64,000 bases of DNA from an uncultured Fluviicola sp. (GTDB lineage: Bacteria > Bacteroidota > Bacteroidia > Flavobacteriales > Crocinitomicaceae): contig NZ_CAMLDC010000003.1 of assembly GCF_946478805.1 (NCBI RefSeq), positions 124,001-188,000 of the forward strand, written 5' to 3'. Both the position numbers and the translations under genes were made by a program. Below, piece after piece: positions 17,769 through 26,051 of the stretch (its first letter is position 1; every line of letters begins with the position of its first letter). The notes under the pieces were generated by a model. It was not told the DNA's origin and searched no databases. It was given only the letters and a program-made list of their open reading frames with translations.

Positions 17769-18749
17769 TCAGTCACTCCTTCGTTCTTCTCGCTTTTCCT
17801 GTCGCTGTTCTTTCTTATCTTCGCGTTTGTCCTGCCGTTGATCCTTCTTCTGTCCCCGCTCCTTTTTCTTCTCCGCTTTTTTCTTTTGTTCATTCACCAA
17901 TTCCATATACCCGGAAGCGTATATAACCGTTGGGATCCGTTTCATTTTCCCGGCATCCATATAACCGCTCAGCATCAAATGAAATGGAACCCGGTCTTTG
18001 TCCCCCATCACTTTAAAGATCGTTCCAAGCGGATGTTTCATCTTAAGGTCCAGGGGAAGTTTCAATACCTGAGATGACTGCGGACGAATGGAAACGTCCA
18101 TCGGGAATTTTCCTTTGGAAGCCAGATCGTTGCTGATGGTGATCCGATACTGCAGATCATGTAAATCCAATGACAAATTTTTCCCCTCGTTGATGATACT
18201 TAAATAAAGCTGTGCCTGGATATCCTTTTTGAACAACTTGACTTTTTTATCCGTTCTAAGCACCTTGAATTTGGGAGGAACAGGCACCTCGATCTTTTTA
18301 CTTTTGATAAAAGGTACTTTGAGTCCTGAATAAACGATAGTTGCTTCAATGACAATACCGGTCGAATCCTGGTCCTGCAGGCTCATTATCTTATTTCGCG
18401 TATGACTGATCGGGATGTTGACGGAAAACTTCACGGAATCAGATTCCCCGCTTTGCTGACGCAATCCCACATATTGACTGACCGATAGCAATTTGGTTCC
18501 ACCGAGGGATAAATCACAGACAATGCTGTCAATATTCATTTCATATGGAGCCTTGTTCTCCACGATCATGTTCACCTCGACAAAAGCGGTATCCGAATGG
18601 ATATCTGCCTTTATTAATGTTATTTCCTTCACTTCCGGAAGAACCATGTTCAGTAGTTTGTGTCGCTGGATTAAAAAATAAATGGCATAGCCGATTATTC
18701 CCAACAGCAGGATCAACAAGACGTGTCTAAATCGAAATTTTAGTGTCAT
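17769..18749 (-). CDS. Membrane-anchored LEA type 2-like protein with charged tail
   Basis: The 326-residue protein has a short basic N-terminus, one membrane helix (about 8-28, LLILLLGIIGYAIYFLI), then two beta-sandwich units (about 38-150 and 155-275) with VEVNMIVENKAPYEMNIDS and AQLYLSIINEGKNLSLDLH. Those strands look like the LEA type 2/WHy fold. The tail from about 280 is almost only Lys, Arg, Glu, Asp and Gln. Its start overlaps the stop of the upstream AsmA-like gene by four bases, so the two are coupled. The charged tail could bind nucleic acid, membranes or a partner; that is open. Function is unknown. Confidence 0.75.
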   Translation of the reverse strand: MTLKFRFRHVLLILLLGIIGYAIYFLIQRHKLLNMVLPEVKEITLIKADIHSDTAFVEVNMIVENKAPYEMNIDSIVCDLSLGGTKLLSVSQYVGLRQQSGESDSVKFSVNIPISHTRNKIMSLQDQDSTGIVIEATIVYSGLKVPFIKSKKIEVPVPPKFKVLRTDKKVKLFKKDIQAQLYLSIINEGKNLSLDLHDLQYRITISNDLASKGKFPMDVSIRPQSSQVLKLPLDLKMKHPLGTIFKVMGDKDRVPFHLMLSGYMDAGKMKRIPTVIYASGYMELVNEQKKKAEKKKERGQKKDQRQDKREDKKEQRQEKREERRSD

Positions 18750-19993
18750 TTTTTCTTTTTTCGTTCACTTTTTCGTTTAGCACGCTTCTCTTTCCGTGCT
18801 TCTTTCTTTTTCGGATCTCCCCCGAAAATCTTTTCCAGGAAGGTTTTCTTACCGCCTTCCTCCAAATTATTGATACTGATAGAGTTGTCCAACGAAGGGC
18901 GAAGTGCATGCAAGAATGCATTCCGCAGTACATAACTGATAGCCCGCCATTTATTCAGATGCGCATTATCAAATCTTCCATCGATCTGGATTTTGGTTGC
19001 AAGCTGTTCCTTTTTCTGGTTCTGAAGAACTTCTGCTGCACTGCCAACCAATGTTTCCCAAAGGATCTGTTTAAAATTACCCTCTTCCTTATTCCATTGA
19101 ACCACATCCAGGTCCCGTAAAAACGGTTTCACATAACCTCCGAATTTCCCTTCCTTCGCTGCGAACTCACCATACAGGCTGAAGGTTCCTTTCTTCACAT
19201 CGAAGTTGCCGTATTCCCGGAGCATATCATTCAACAATACGAGATTCAAGCCATTCAAGGAAACATTCATATCAAATGTCGGGACTTTCGCCAGTCCGTC
19301 AAACTTCGCATTCAGAACAAACTTCCCATCATAGGCCTCTGCCATTGCTTTCAAGGTGGCGGGAAGCAATTCCTTGCTATCCGTTACATTCGTGAGATTG
19401 GTGGCTGTTATGTTGATGTTTTTCATTGCAATATCCAGTTTCGGTTTTGCCTCCAGATCACGGAAATGCACCTGCCCGTTGTGGATATCAAAACGGTTGA
19501 TGGTTACAGGCATCAGATCATCCACCAATTGTGCGAAATCTGCCGTATCGGCTTTCACGTCTTCTCCCTTGTGCTTGTCTTTCACAAAGTTGATCACCGG
19601 TTCCTCCACACTGATTTCACCCACTATTGCTCCATGGAAAATAGCCCTCCATTCAATAGACAGATCAATTGAAGGAGATTTGAAGAATGGGATCGTATCC
19701 TTTTTGACGCCTTTATCCACTTTTTTCAGGATCCGAATATCCTTGATCTCATAAGCACCGCGATAAAGATGGATATCGATATCATCCACATGACCGTAGT
19801 ATTCTTCGAGATTCGCCAACTTTCCGTTTACGTAATGTAAAACGATATAAGGCAAGAAGAGCCTGAAAATGATGAGTGCAGCGAGAATTGATCCCCAAAT
19901 GATCCGGCGTTTCCTTCTGCGTTTTTTTCGTTCTTCCGGAGTCATCGCTTTCTTGCGTTCTTTCCGGCTCATTGGTGTTTGTTTTTTCTCCAT
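18746..19993 (-). CDS. AsmA/DUF748-like envelope protein
   Basis: Using ATG 19993 (MEKKQTPMSRKERKKAM) the protein is 415 residues; an in-frame TTG at 20029 adds only 12 residues and is less likely. A strongly basic N-terminus precedes one membrane helix (about 32-52: IIWGSILAALIIFRLFL). The rest is beta-rich with DUF748/AsmA-type phrases (GAYEIKDIRIL, SIDLSIEWRAIFHGAIVGEI, FDIHNGQVHFRD, VSLNGLNLVLLND). Family members span the periplasm as long beta-sheets and are tied to outer-membrane lipid balance. The C-terminus is basic (KKKEARKEKRAKRK). It is coupled to the LEA-like gene downstream. The AsmA link is inferred from pattern, not a search. Confidence 0.78.
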   Translation of the reverse strand: MEKKQTPMSRKERKKAMTPEERKKRRRKRRIIWGSILAALIIFRLFLPYIVLHYVNGKLANLEEYYGHVDDIDIHLYRGAYEIKDIRILKKVDKGVKKDTIPFFKSPSIDLSIEWRAIFHGAIVGEISVEEPVINFVKDKHKGEDVKADTADFAQLVDDLMPVTINRFDIHNGQVHFRDLEAKPKLDIAMKNINITATNLTNVTDSKELLPATLKAMAEAYDGKFVLNAKFDGLAKVPTFDMNVSLNGLNLVLLNDMLREYGNFDVKKGTFSLYGEFAAKEGKFGGYVKPFLRDLDVVQWNKEEGNFKQILWETLVGSAAEVLQNQKKEQLATKIQIDGRFDNAHLNKWRAISYVLRNAFLHALRPSLDNSISINNLEEGGKKTFLEKIFGGDPKKKEARKEKRAKRKSERKKKK

Positions 19994-20159
19994 GGCAATT
20001 AATTTTAATTGTGATGGCAATAAGTGCAAACCCAGTTAGTAAGGATAAGTTTAATAGGAAAGAAGTTAATTCAATTTTTCGAGGGAAGAAGTTAAAATAT
20101 TCTAATTGAGTGATCGCAGAAAACAAACCTTATCTCAAGTGGGTGATTGTCAGTAAATC

Positions 20160-20537
20160 CTATGCCGCGAAGGTAAAACGAACACTTCCGTCAGAGTGGA
20201 ATTCGAGTGCCCAATCATAGTTTGCACCGACAATCCAAGTGAATAAGGAAAGTGCAGCAATTTTTTTCTGACACTTTAGAGCCTGTTCGAAAGTTGTTTT
20301 GACAACCGGTAAGGTACGGTCGTTCCAAAATATAAAGCATGCCCCCAAATCGAGGCTTTCCAAATCTTTCATCCTGGAAATCATTTTGTGATCGGGATAT
20401 TTCTCCCAATTGATCTCGGTCAGGGCGAAACTGAATGTTTCCAGGAATTGATTGAAGGCCGCAACCGACCGTTCTTCATCGTATATTTCCTTTTCGCTTC
20501 CCAATTCTTCGATGCATTCATTCAAAAACTTATCCAT
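20160..20537 (-). CDS. Small hypothetical protein
   Basis: 125 residues, no signal peptide or membrane helix, acidic and rich in aromatics (FIFWNDRTLPVVKTTF, LFTWIVGANYDWALEF). It is probably a small soluble alpha/beta protein. I do not recognise the family. It lies alone in a low-conservation stretch with two other small orphans, about 120 bases downstream of the next minus-strand coding sequence. The coding frame is plausible from codon pattern and a complete start and stop. An immunity-type protein or an orphan are both possible. Confidence 0.6.
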   Translation of the reverse strand: MDKFLNECIEELGSEKEIYDEERSVAAFNQFLETFSFALTEINWEKYPDHKMISRMKDLESLDLGACFIFWNDRTLPVVKTTFEQALKCQKKIAALSLFTWIVGANYDWALEFHSDGSVRFTFAA

Positions 20538-20639
20538 GGCCTTTCCATTTAAATTCCTGGTTCCAGGTTCCGGCTGCTTCCTTTTAAAGGTAGGAAATCG
20601 GACAAGGGAATTTTTATTTTTTAAGAAAGATTGGAAATT

Positions 20640-20981
20640 TCAATCAAATTGCTTTAAGCGATCAAATAATTCACTTTCATTTATTTTCTCAACCTCTTTT
20701 AGAATATTATCCTTCAACAAAATTCGATCAATTTCCGCTTTCCTGAAACTGGAAAAATCATTACTATCAAATAATTCCCGCAATTTTCTAAAATTGTATT
20801 TAAAAATTTCATAGGTCACCACACCCCAAAAATAATCGTAATCTTTTTCCTGTAAGACATCATGAACTTGTATAAGATTTGGAAAGAAATAAAGATTATT
20901 CGTTAAGTCATATGCCCCTTCCATATTAATTTCATCAGGCCACTCGTTTAGGCAAAACTCTATATATTCTAATAGCTTCAT
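20640..20981 (-). CDS. Small acidic hypothetical protein
   Basis: 113 residues, very acidic and aromatic (EYIEFCLNEWPDEINME, KDYDYFWGVVTYEIFKYNF), likely all-helical, no export signal. The DNA here is more AT-rich than neighbouring genes, hinting at foreign origin. No family recognised. Size, acidity and its place among small orphan genes resemble immunity proteins of toxin systems, but no toxin gene is present in the window, so that idea is weak. Confidence 0.6.
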   Translation of the reverse strand: MKLLEYIEFCLNEWPDEINMEGAYDLTNNLYFFPNLIQVHDVLQEKDYDYFWGVVTYEIFKYNFRKLRELFDSNDFSSFRKAEIDRILLKDNILKEVEKINESELFDRLKQFD

Positions 20982-21096
20982 ACTAATTTAATTTCCAGGC
21001 TTAACCTCTGAAAAACCAGACAATCTCTTTAGATTTCATAAAAACAAGAATCAGATACAGATTTGGAATACTACCAATCATAATTTCCGTAATACA

Positions 21097-21468
21097 TTAC
21101 CAAGCGTACCTGTATCCCATAATACTACTATACTTACCTATTAATTTTCCATTTCTATAGTGATAAATATAAGTCTCATCCATTTTCTTGACCATCGAAT
21201 CGCCTATTTTTAAATCACAATCCAAGTAATGCATTTGATAATGAATGTCTTTATGATCTATCTCAAATTCACTATATCCTTTGATATCAAAATGATAATC
21301 AGTTATTTTCCCATTGTACTCTACATGAAGTAAAGGATAGGAAATCCAACGGTACAGTAGAAATCCGACCAATAACAAAATAGTTACCGTCAAAGTGATC
21401 AATATTCTTTTCTTCCTGGTCATTTTATCCAAATATCTAAATAATTCTTTTTCCCGATATACCGCCAT
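21097..21468 (-). CDS. Small membrane-anchored hypothetical protein
   Basis: 123 residues with a charged N-terminus, one membrane helix (about 20-42: RILITLTVTILLLVGFLLY) and an extracytoplasmic domain of about 80 residues with many tyrosines and histidines (HYQMHYLDCDLKIGDS, YIYHYRNGKLIGKY). Not recognised. Its first codons lie inside a 30-base copy of the 3' end of the YkgJ gene (see 21464-21493), so the present start may be recent or wrong; an internal ATG at residue 16 (MTRKKRIL) is a good alternative. Confidence 0.55.
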   Translation of the reverse strand: MAVYREKELFRYLDKMTRKKRILITLTVTILLLVGFLLYRWISYPLLHVEYNGKITDYHFDIKGYSEFEIDHKDIHYQMHYLDCDLKIGDSMVKKMDETYIYHYRNGKLIGKYSSIMGYRYAW

Positions 21469-21493
21469 GGCTTTTGGTAATCTCGATCCAGTG
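21464..21493 (-). repeat. Partial duplicate of the YkgJ gene 3' end
   Basis: These 30 bases match 21813-21842, the end of the YkgJ gene, at 28 of 30 positions. On the minus strand this copy reads DHWIEITKSHG where the gene reads EHWIEIAKSHG; upstream codons KGI also match the gene's KGLS. The homology ends beyond this, leaving a diverged remnant. Confidence 0.75.
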
Positions 21494-21578
21494 ATCTATT
21501 CCTTTTCCTTCTTCCTTTTTCCAAAGCAAAAAAGGAAGCAAAATGCTTTTAAGACATCATTCATTGTCAGACGAATAA

Positions 21579-21795
21579 AATCCGGACAAACTTGTTTCAA
21601 GCGAAAAAGTGACAGGTCAGGACCTGAAACGCAAGCGCTTTTTCATTGAAAGCTACGTTTCTCCTGATTTTATTTACCGTCTGCCGGGAATGATGTCCAC
21701 CGACGCACGTTCTACTTATTGAAAAATCATCTAAATTTTATTCACGCAGAAAATTATATCAAGATCGTGATCGTAATTGGTGGAAACTAGCTTAA
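21579..21795 (+). pseudogene. Possible decayed coding fragment in the 332-base gap
   Basis: The gap 21469-21800 has no intact gene. On the plus strand one frame (21579-21722) reads protein-like text including KRFFIESYVSPDFIYRLPGM before a stop, and a second frame continues to 21795 with FYSRRKLYQDRDRNWWKLA. Alternating aromatics suggest an outer-membrane barrel remnant with a frameshift near 21715, but no start is present and no family match could be tested. Confidence 0.3.
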
Positions 21796-21800
21796 GTAAC

Positions 21801-22667
21801 CTACTCCCGTGCGCCGTGGCTTTTGGCAATCTCGATCCAGTGTTCGGATAAACCTTTTGCATCGGCGCCGATCGCATGGGCTAAGAATAAGGCCAGTGCC
21901 ATTAGCAATATAGCTGATTCGCGAATCGCATCAAGGTTTGAAAGATTTTCAGAGAGTTCCTGGATTTTAATATCCAGGATTTCCTGGTGAGCCTGAACGA
22001 AATCCAGCACCTCGTCGGGCTGTTCTTCCAAGTCAGGAATCATCAAAGCATCTAACCATTCTGCAGGAATCCGATTGCTCAGAGCAGTGATATCCATCAC
22101 GCCCAACCTCCGCCAGGAAGCAAGCGTTTGGGTATCACCAGATTCCGACAAGCTGGTGTCGAGCAGCAATTCGAAGGAAATATCCGCCAGGTTCTGCATC
22201 ATTTCCATGTACGCGTCCTGCGCCTGTTCAAAAGCAGCGGTCTCCTGCCCTGCCAGGTAATCTTCAACGGTTAACTTGGGCAAGTCGAGTACTTCCGGGC
22301 ATTCTTTCAAACACGGAAACTCCGTACCCTCGTGCATGTATTGAGCTGTTCCGTTTTGGATCTGCCGGCCCAAAGGAAACAAGCGACAAGCCAATGGCCG
22401 TGACGGATGCACGCCGCATCCCTTTCCATCTTCATACAAACCACAGGAAGATTTCCCCGTGTGATTGGGCCTTCCGTTGAACTGCAAAACGGTTCCAGCT
22501 GACTGAGTATGTTTCTTTCGGAATTCTTTCGAAGACATTCCTTTAGCCTGCGCCAAACACATCAATTCCCACGGATTGAGCCGCACGCAGTTTCCATGAC
22601 AGCAGGTGCCAGACCGGGAACAGGTTAAGGAGAGAGAATCTTTGGGATGAAGGATTGTGTTTTGCAC
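21801..22667 (-). CDS. YkgJ-type cysteine-cluster protein (putative Zn/Fe chelating)
   Basis: The N-terminal domain has the clustered cysteines of the YkgJ/UPF0153 family: CSRSGTCCHGNCVRLNPWE, then SSCGLYEDGKGCGVHPSRP and ACRLFPLG, followed by a further Cys in FPCLKECPE. Such clusters bind a metal, probably zinc or an Fe-S centre. The C-terminal half (about 160-288) is helical and acidic. GTG at 22667 is taken as the start; the frame stays open to a TTG at 22715, but that extension reads like intergenic sequence. Biochemical role is unknown; some YkgJ-like proteins are linked to modification of flagellin or other proteins, which is not shown here. Confidence 0.85.
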   Translation of the reverse strand: MQNTILHPKDSLSLTCSRSGTCCHGNCVRLNPWELMCLAQAKGMSSKEFRKKHTQSAGTVLQFNGRPNHTGKSSCGLYEDGKGCGVHPSRPLACRLFPLGRQIQNGTAQYMHEGTEFPCLKECPEVLDLPKLTVEDYLAGQETAAFEQAQDAYMEMMQNLADISFELLLDTSLSESGDTQTLASWRRLGVMDITALSNRIPAEWLDALMIPDLEEQPDEVLDFVQAHQEILDIKIQELSENLSNLDAIRESAILLMALALFLAHAIGADAKGLSEHWIEIAKSHGARE

Positions 22668-22745
22668 GTGGTAAAGGTAGGAGAAATTGAGAATTGTGAA
22701 ATCTAAACGGTTCAATTATCAAGGTATCTTAGGTACAGATCTGAT

Positions 22746-23303
22746 TCAGAAGTGTCTGGACAGCTTGCCAATGCAGTTATATATGCCGGAAGTGTTATAA
22801 TCTTTATATTTATTCGTCCCCAACAGATAGATATTTTTTTTAAACAAGCGGTATTTTTCATTTTCGAATTGTCTAATACTATCTATAGATATGTTTTTCC
22901 TCATCAATACAATGTTAATTGTTTTAGCTCCGGATTTATTATTACTAATTTCCTTCAAAGAAGTTTCTATCATTTCATATTCCGGATATTTGGTAATACT
23001 ATAAATTTCGAATTTTCTGCAAAAATTGAACGTATTCATCGCCTGCTTCAATTCAAAATCACTGAAAGTTCCGGATTCATCGGTTTTAGTTAAATTTCCA
23101 TTTTCGCACCTTATTGATAAAATTTTCCTTGAATCCGTTAATATTGTTGCTATATCTGCTGAAAAATAAGGCAGAAACTCATACATTGACGAATTGTTAT
23201 ATTCTTTAATGATTGCATCAATTTCTGAATCAATTTGCTGCTTATTTTCTGATTGACAAGATGCAAATAACCAGATTACTAGTAATAGCACATATACTTT
23301 CAT
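22746..23303 (-). CDS. Putative lipoprotein, unknown function
   Basis: With ATG 23303 (MKVYVLLLVIWLFASCQS) the protein is 185 residues with a clear lipobox (LFASC, Cys16), so it should be lipidated and envelope-bound. The upstream in-frame 15 codons to 23348 would spoil the signal peptide and were dropped. The mature part mixes charged helices and strands (SEIDAIIKEYNNSSMYEF, NNKSGAKTINIVLMRKN). No family recognised. It sits just downstream of the exported operon at 23368-27625, but the gap of 64 bases leaves operon membership open. Confidence 0.7.
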   Translation of the reverse strand: MKVYVLLLVIWLFASCQSENKQQIDSEIDAIIKEYNNSSMYEFLPYFSADIATILTDSRKILSIRCENGNLTKTDESGTFSDFELKQAMNTFNFCRKFEIYSITKYPEYEMIETSLKEISNNKSGAKTINIVLMRKNISIDSIRQFENEKYRLFKKNIYLLGTNKYKDYNTSGIYNCIGKLSRHF

Positions 23304-23367
23304 TGGTAAAATCAAGAAAGATGGTTTTAGAAATGTCTTCAGGAACATATCATATCCATAGGTAATT

Positions 23368-24834
23368 TCACAGCTTCATCAACTTCCGTGAATACCAAAT
23401 TCCATTGGATTGACAACGCAGGATGTAAGTTCCCTTTTCCCAGGAAGCAGTTTCAATGGAAGAAATCGGTGAGCCGGAAGTATAAACTTGTTTGCCTGTC
23501 AAGTCGAGTACTTCAATAAATTCTAACCCGCCGGACGCATCGATTTGGATGGATTCGGTAAATGGATTCGGATAAATGGAGATATCCGCGTTGTTTACCA
23601 GTTCTTCCACTGTCAAAATACTAAAAACAACAGGTGTTCCGCTAGGCGGAAAAGCATTGTCATTACCAAGTTTCACAATAAAAAGTGAACTTCCTCCTGT
23701 ACTGAATCCGGGATCTGAATGATAACCGACAAGTACTGCATACCCGTCATTGGTTTGAATGATGTGATTGACTTGATCTTGTCCGACAGCATTATACCCG
23801 GCTCCATACCCATCCCAAAAGAATCCTACAGCAAACCGGTTAATTACAAAATCTTCTCCATTCGGATAGGAATACTGCGGATCATTACCTTGAGTTATCA
23901 CAAAATACTTGTTACCCGGAGCAGCGGTGTAATTTACAAACCCGACATACCTGCTCGGATTTGCCATATAGTTATCGTCCGTTACAATTAAACTGCCGCC
24001 AACGCTCAGAAAAATATGGTAATTATCGGTATCTGTTTTACCGGTCTTCAAACTTTGCCCAACACATTTCAGTTCATTCGAAACCAGTTGGATGTCATTC
24101 AAGATATATTCCCCGTTACTGCCTGTCAAAGTATCCCAAAGCAACGAACCATCTATGTGGTAATAACCGATGTATCCTTTCGATTTCAAGGAATCTGCCA
24201 GGTATCCGGTTCCGACAACAGCAAATGTGCTATCAGTCACCAGGACGGCTTTGTTGAAATAATCCACTCCAACACCACCGGACTGGAAACTCCAGATTTC
24301 ATTTCCATCTTTATCTATCCGAATGAAGTACTGATCTTCCACCTGTTCCTGGTTCGCGTTGGTTTCACCCAACATTACAATACTGGTGTCAGGTAGCAGA
24401 ATTGCATCATGGAATCGCTCCCAGGCACCATTGTCATACCATTTTTCCCATTGCTTATTTCCACTCAAATCCGTGAATACCACATAACCATCAAATCCTC
24501 CCGTTCCATTACTGGAAGATGTACCTACAATATAGTAACCGTAATTTGGTACGAAAAGGACTCTTCTTCCCTCTTCAAACTCGGAGCCGCCGTATTCCTT
24601 CGACCAAACATGAAAACCTTGTTTGTCCAACTTCAATAAAAAAGCCTGGGAAGGAGCGTCTTCAAAACTGGATGACGATCCTGTAACAATATAACTGCTG
24701 TCGGGCAATTGTGCTACACCTTCAGCTTTATCATAACCTTTCCCACCGAATACACGGTAGAATGCAATTTGTCCTTGGGATTCCAAAGAAAAAAGGAACA
24801 AAAACGAAACCAATAAAACTCTTAGAATAACCAT
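23368..24834 (-). CDS. T9SS type A cargo protein with beta-propeller-like repeats
   Basis: The 488-residue exported protein has a signal peptide (about 1-21, ending ESQGQ) and a run of repeated blades (about 25-400) of the form GYYIVGTSSSNG, TSIVMLGETNANQ, STFAVVGTGYLADS and GYAVLVGYHSD, each with D-K-x-G-x-x-W strands. A C-terminal type A sorting domain follows (ISIYPNPFTESIQID, LDLTGKQVYTSG, GTYILRCQSNG). The blade pattern resembles PQQ/kelch-like secreted propellers. Its start overlaps the stop of the DUF5723-like gene by 13 bases, so it is the last gene of a three-gene operon. Ligand unknown. Confidence 0.9.
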   Translation of the reverse strand: MVILRVLLVSFLFLFSLESQGQIAFYRVFGGKGYDKAEGVAQLPDSSYIVTGSSSSFEDAPSQAFLLKLDKQGFHVWSKEYGGSEFEEGRRVLFVPNYGYYIVGTSSSNGTGGFDGYVVFTDLSGNKQWEKWYDNGAWERFHDAILLPDTSIVMLGETNANQEQVEDQYFIRIDKDGNEIWSFQSGGVGVDYFNKAVLVTDSTFAVVGTGYLADSLKSKGYIGYYHIDGSLLWDTLTGSNGEYILNDIQLVSNELKCVGQSLKTGKTDTDNYHIFLSVGGSLIVTDDNYMANPSRYVGFVNYTAAPGNKYFVITQGNDPQYSYPNGEDFVINRFAVGFFWDGYGAGYNAVGQDQVNHIIQTNDGYAVLVGYHSDPGFSTGGSSLFIVKLGNDNAFPPSGTPVVFSILTVEELVNNADISIYPNPFTESIQIDASGGLEFIEVLDLTGKQVYTSGSPISSIETASWEKGTYILRCQSNGIWYSRKLMKL

Positions 24835-26051
24835 GACAAACGAATTAATGCTGATTGACCAAACCCTTTTTTAGATACCAAACCATAGATATCATCCGTA
24901 CCCAGTTGAATTCCGATCTTATTCCCATGATACCCAAGCATCAAACCTCCCCGTACAATCGAGGATCCTCCGAAAGCCACATTAGCAGAAACCGAAACAC
25001 GTGGTACAAAACGATAAAACAACCCGGCAAAACCTGTAGGGACAATTCCGATTGTCGGATAAAAGCGAATTCCGAAGAAGCTTTGGAGTTTCTTCGCCGA
25101 AGAAACGTCTACCAACTTCATGATCTGGATAAATGCAGGAACCATTACCCATCGCTTCACTTCTTTCTTTTCTACATTCAAGGAATCCAGAAGCGAGAAA
25201 TTATCACCGAACAAATTTCCACTATTCTTAATCTGATTCAAGGTAAATCCACTGTATCGGTAAGTTGAATCCACATTATAGCGCGATTGTGATTTGAACA
25301 TATAAGCTGCTCCCAAATTCTGAACACTAAACAGGAAAGTAGCCGAATCTTTCAACCACGGAACTTTCAAATAATAGTCAAAATCTATGGCAAATCCGAT
25401 TCCTTTACTAAAATTCTTACCGGTCGAATAGGTCATGTCCCCATTTAAGCGCAAACTGATCGAATCCATATTAGCATCCTGGGATAATTTTCCATTCCGG
25501 ATATATCCACCCAGCTGATTTTGAACATTCACTACATTCAAAGTCAGGGAACTTCCCGTTTTCTTGTGATAAAATCCAAAACCTGCTTTTTGGAATTGCA
25601 TTCCGGAAATACGTGTCCCAGTCAGGTTTGCAGTGTCTGCCCCTAAATAACTGTTCCCGTAAAAAGTCAGCTTGAATGCATCCTTGGTATAGTTTATATT
25701 TCCTACGACATAATAGCCTCCTTTTACCAACCAGGAATATTTCCCTGATTTGAATAAATTGCCTGCACCGGAAACATAGGTCACTTCGCCGGATCCAAAA
25801 ACTCCAATGCGATTATTTGCCCGGTGCGATTTCAAGGTCCGATCCTTCATCTCCGAATCGATGGTTCCGCCAAATGCCAAGGTATTTACAAATTCCTTCC
25901 GTAAGGAAGTTCCGGTAATATCAAGATTCCCGCTGAACAGCAAACGATTGCTTTGTAATGAACTGTCTCTGAAAGCGGGAAATGTGGTTTGACCAAAAAG
26001 TGTGCTTCCCGCTATGAAAAAGGTGAGCGATGCTAAAACAATTTTGTTCAT
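24822..26051 (-). CDS. Outer-membrane beta-barrel protein (DUF5723-like)
   Basis: The 409-residue protein has a signal peptide (about 1-20, ending LFGQ) and many amphipathic strands ending in a terminal aromatic (SALIRLSWLF), the outer-membrane barrel signature. Phrases such as RANNRIGVFGSGEVTYVSG and GIGFAIDFDYYLKVPWLKD fit the DUF5723 family of Bacteroidota barrels, which often accompany exported or T9SS proteins. Its ATG shares one base with the stop of the upstream lipoprotein gene (TAATG), and its stop overlaps the type A cargo gene by 13 bases. This argues for a shared function, perhaps cargo tethering or export; that is inference. Confidence 0.8.
   Translation of the reverse strand: MNKIVLASLTFFIAGSTLFGQTTFPAFRDSSLQSNRLLFSGNLDITGTSLRKEFVNTLAFGGTIDSEMKDRTLKSHRANNRIGVFGSGEVTYVSGAGNLFKSGKYSWLVKGGYYVVGNINYTKDAFKLTFYGNSYLGADTANLTGTRISGMQFQKAGFGFYHKKTGSSLTLNVVNVQNQLGGYIRNGKLSQDANMDSISLRLNGDMTYSTGKNFSKGIGFAIDFDYYLKVPWLKDSATFLFSVQNLGAAYMFKSQSRYNVDSTYRYSGFTLNQIKNSGNLFGDNFSLLDSLNVEKKEVKRWVMVPAFIQIMKLVDVSSAKKLQSFFGIRFYPTIGIVPTGFAGLFYRFVPRVSVSANVAFGGSSIVRGGLMLGYHGNKIGIQLGTDDIYGLVSKKGFGQSALIRLSWLF

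Noticed and set aside
20640..21468. Toxin-immunity cluster
   Set aside because: Small acidic orphans look immunity-like, but no toxin, Rhs or polymorphic secretion gene is present nearby.
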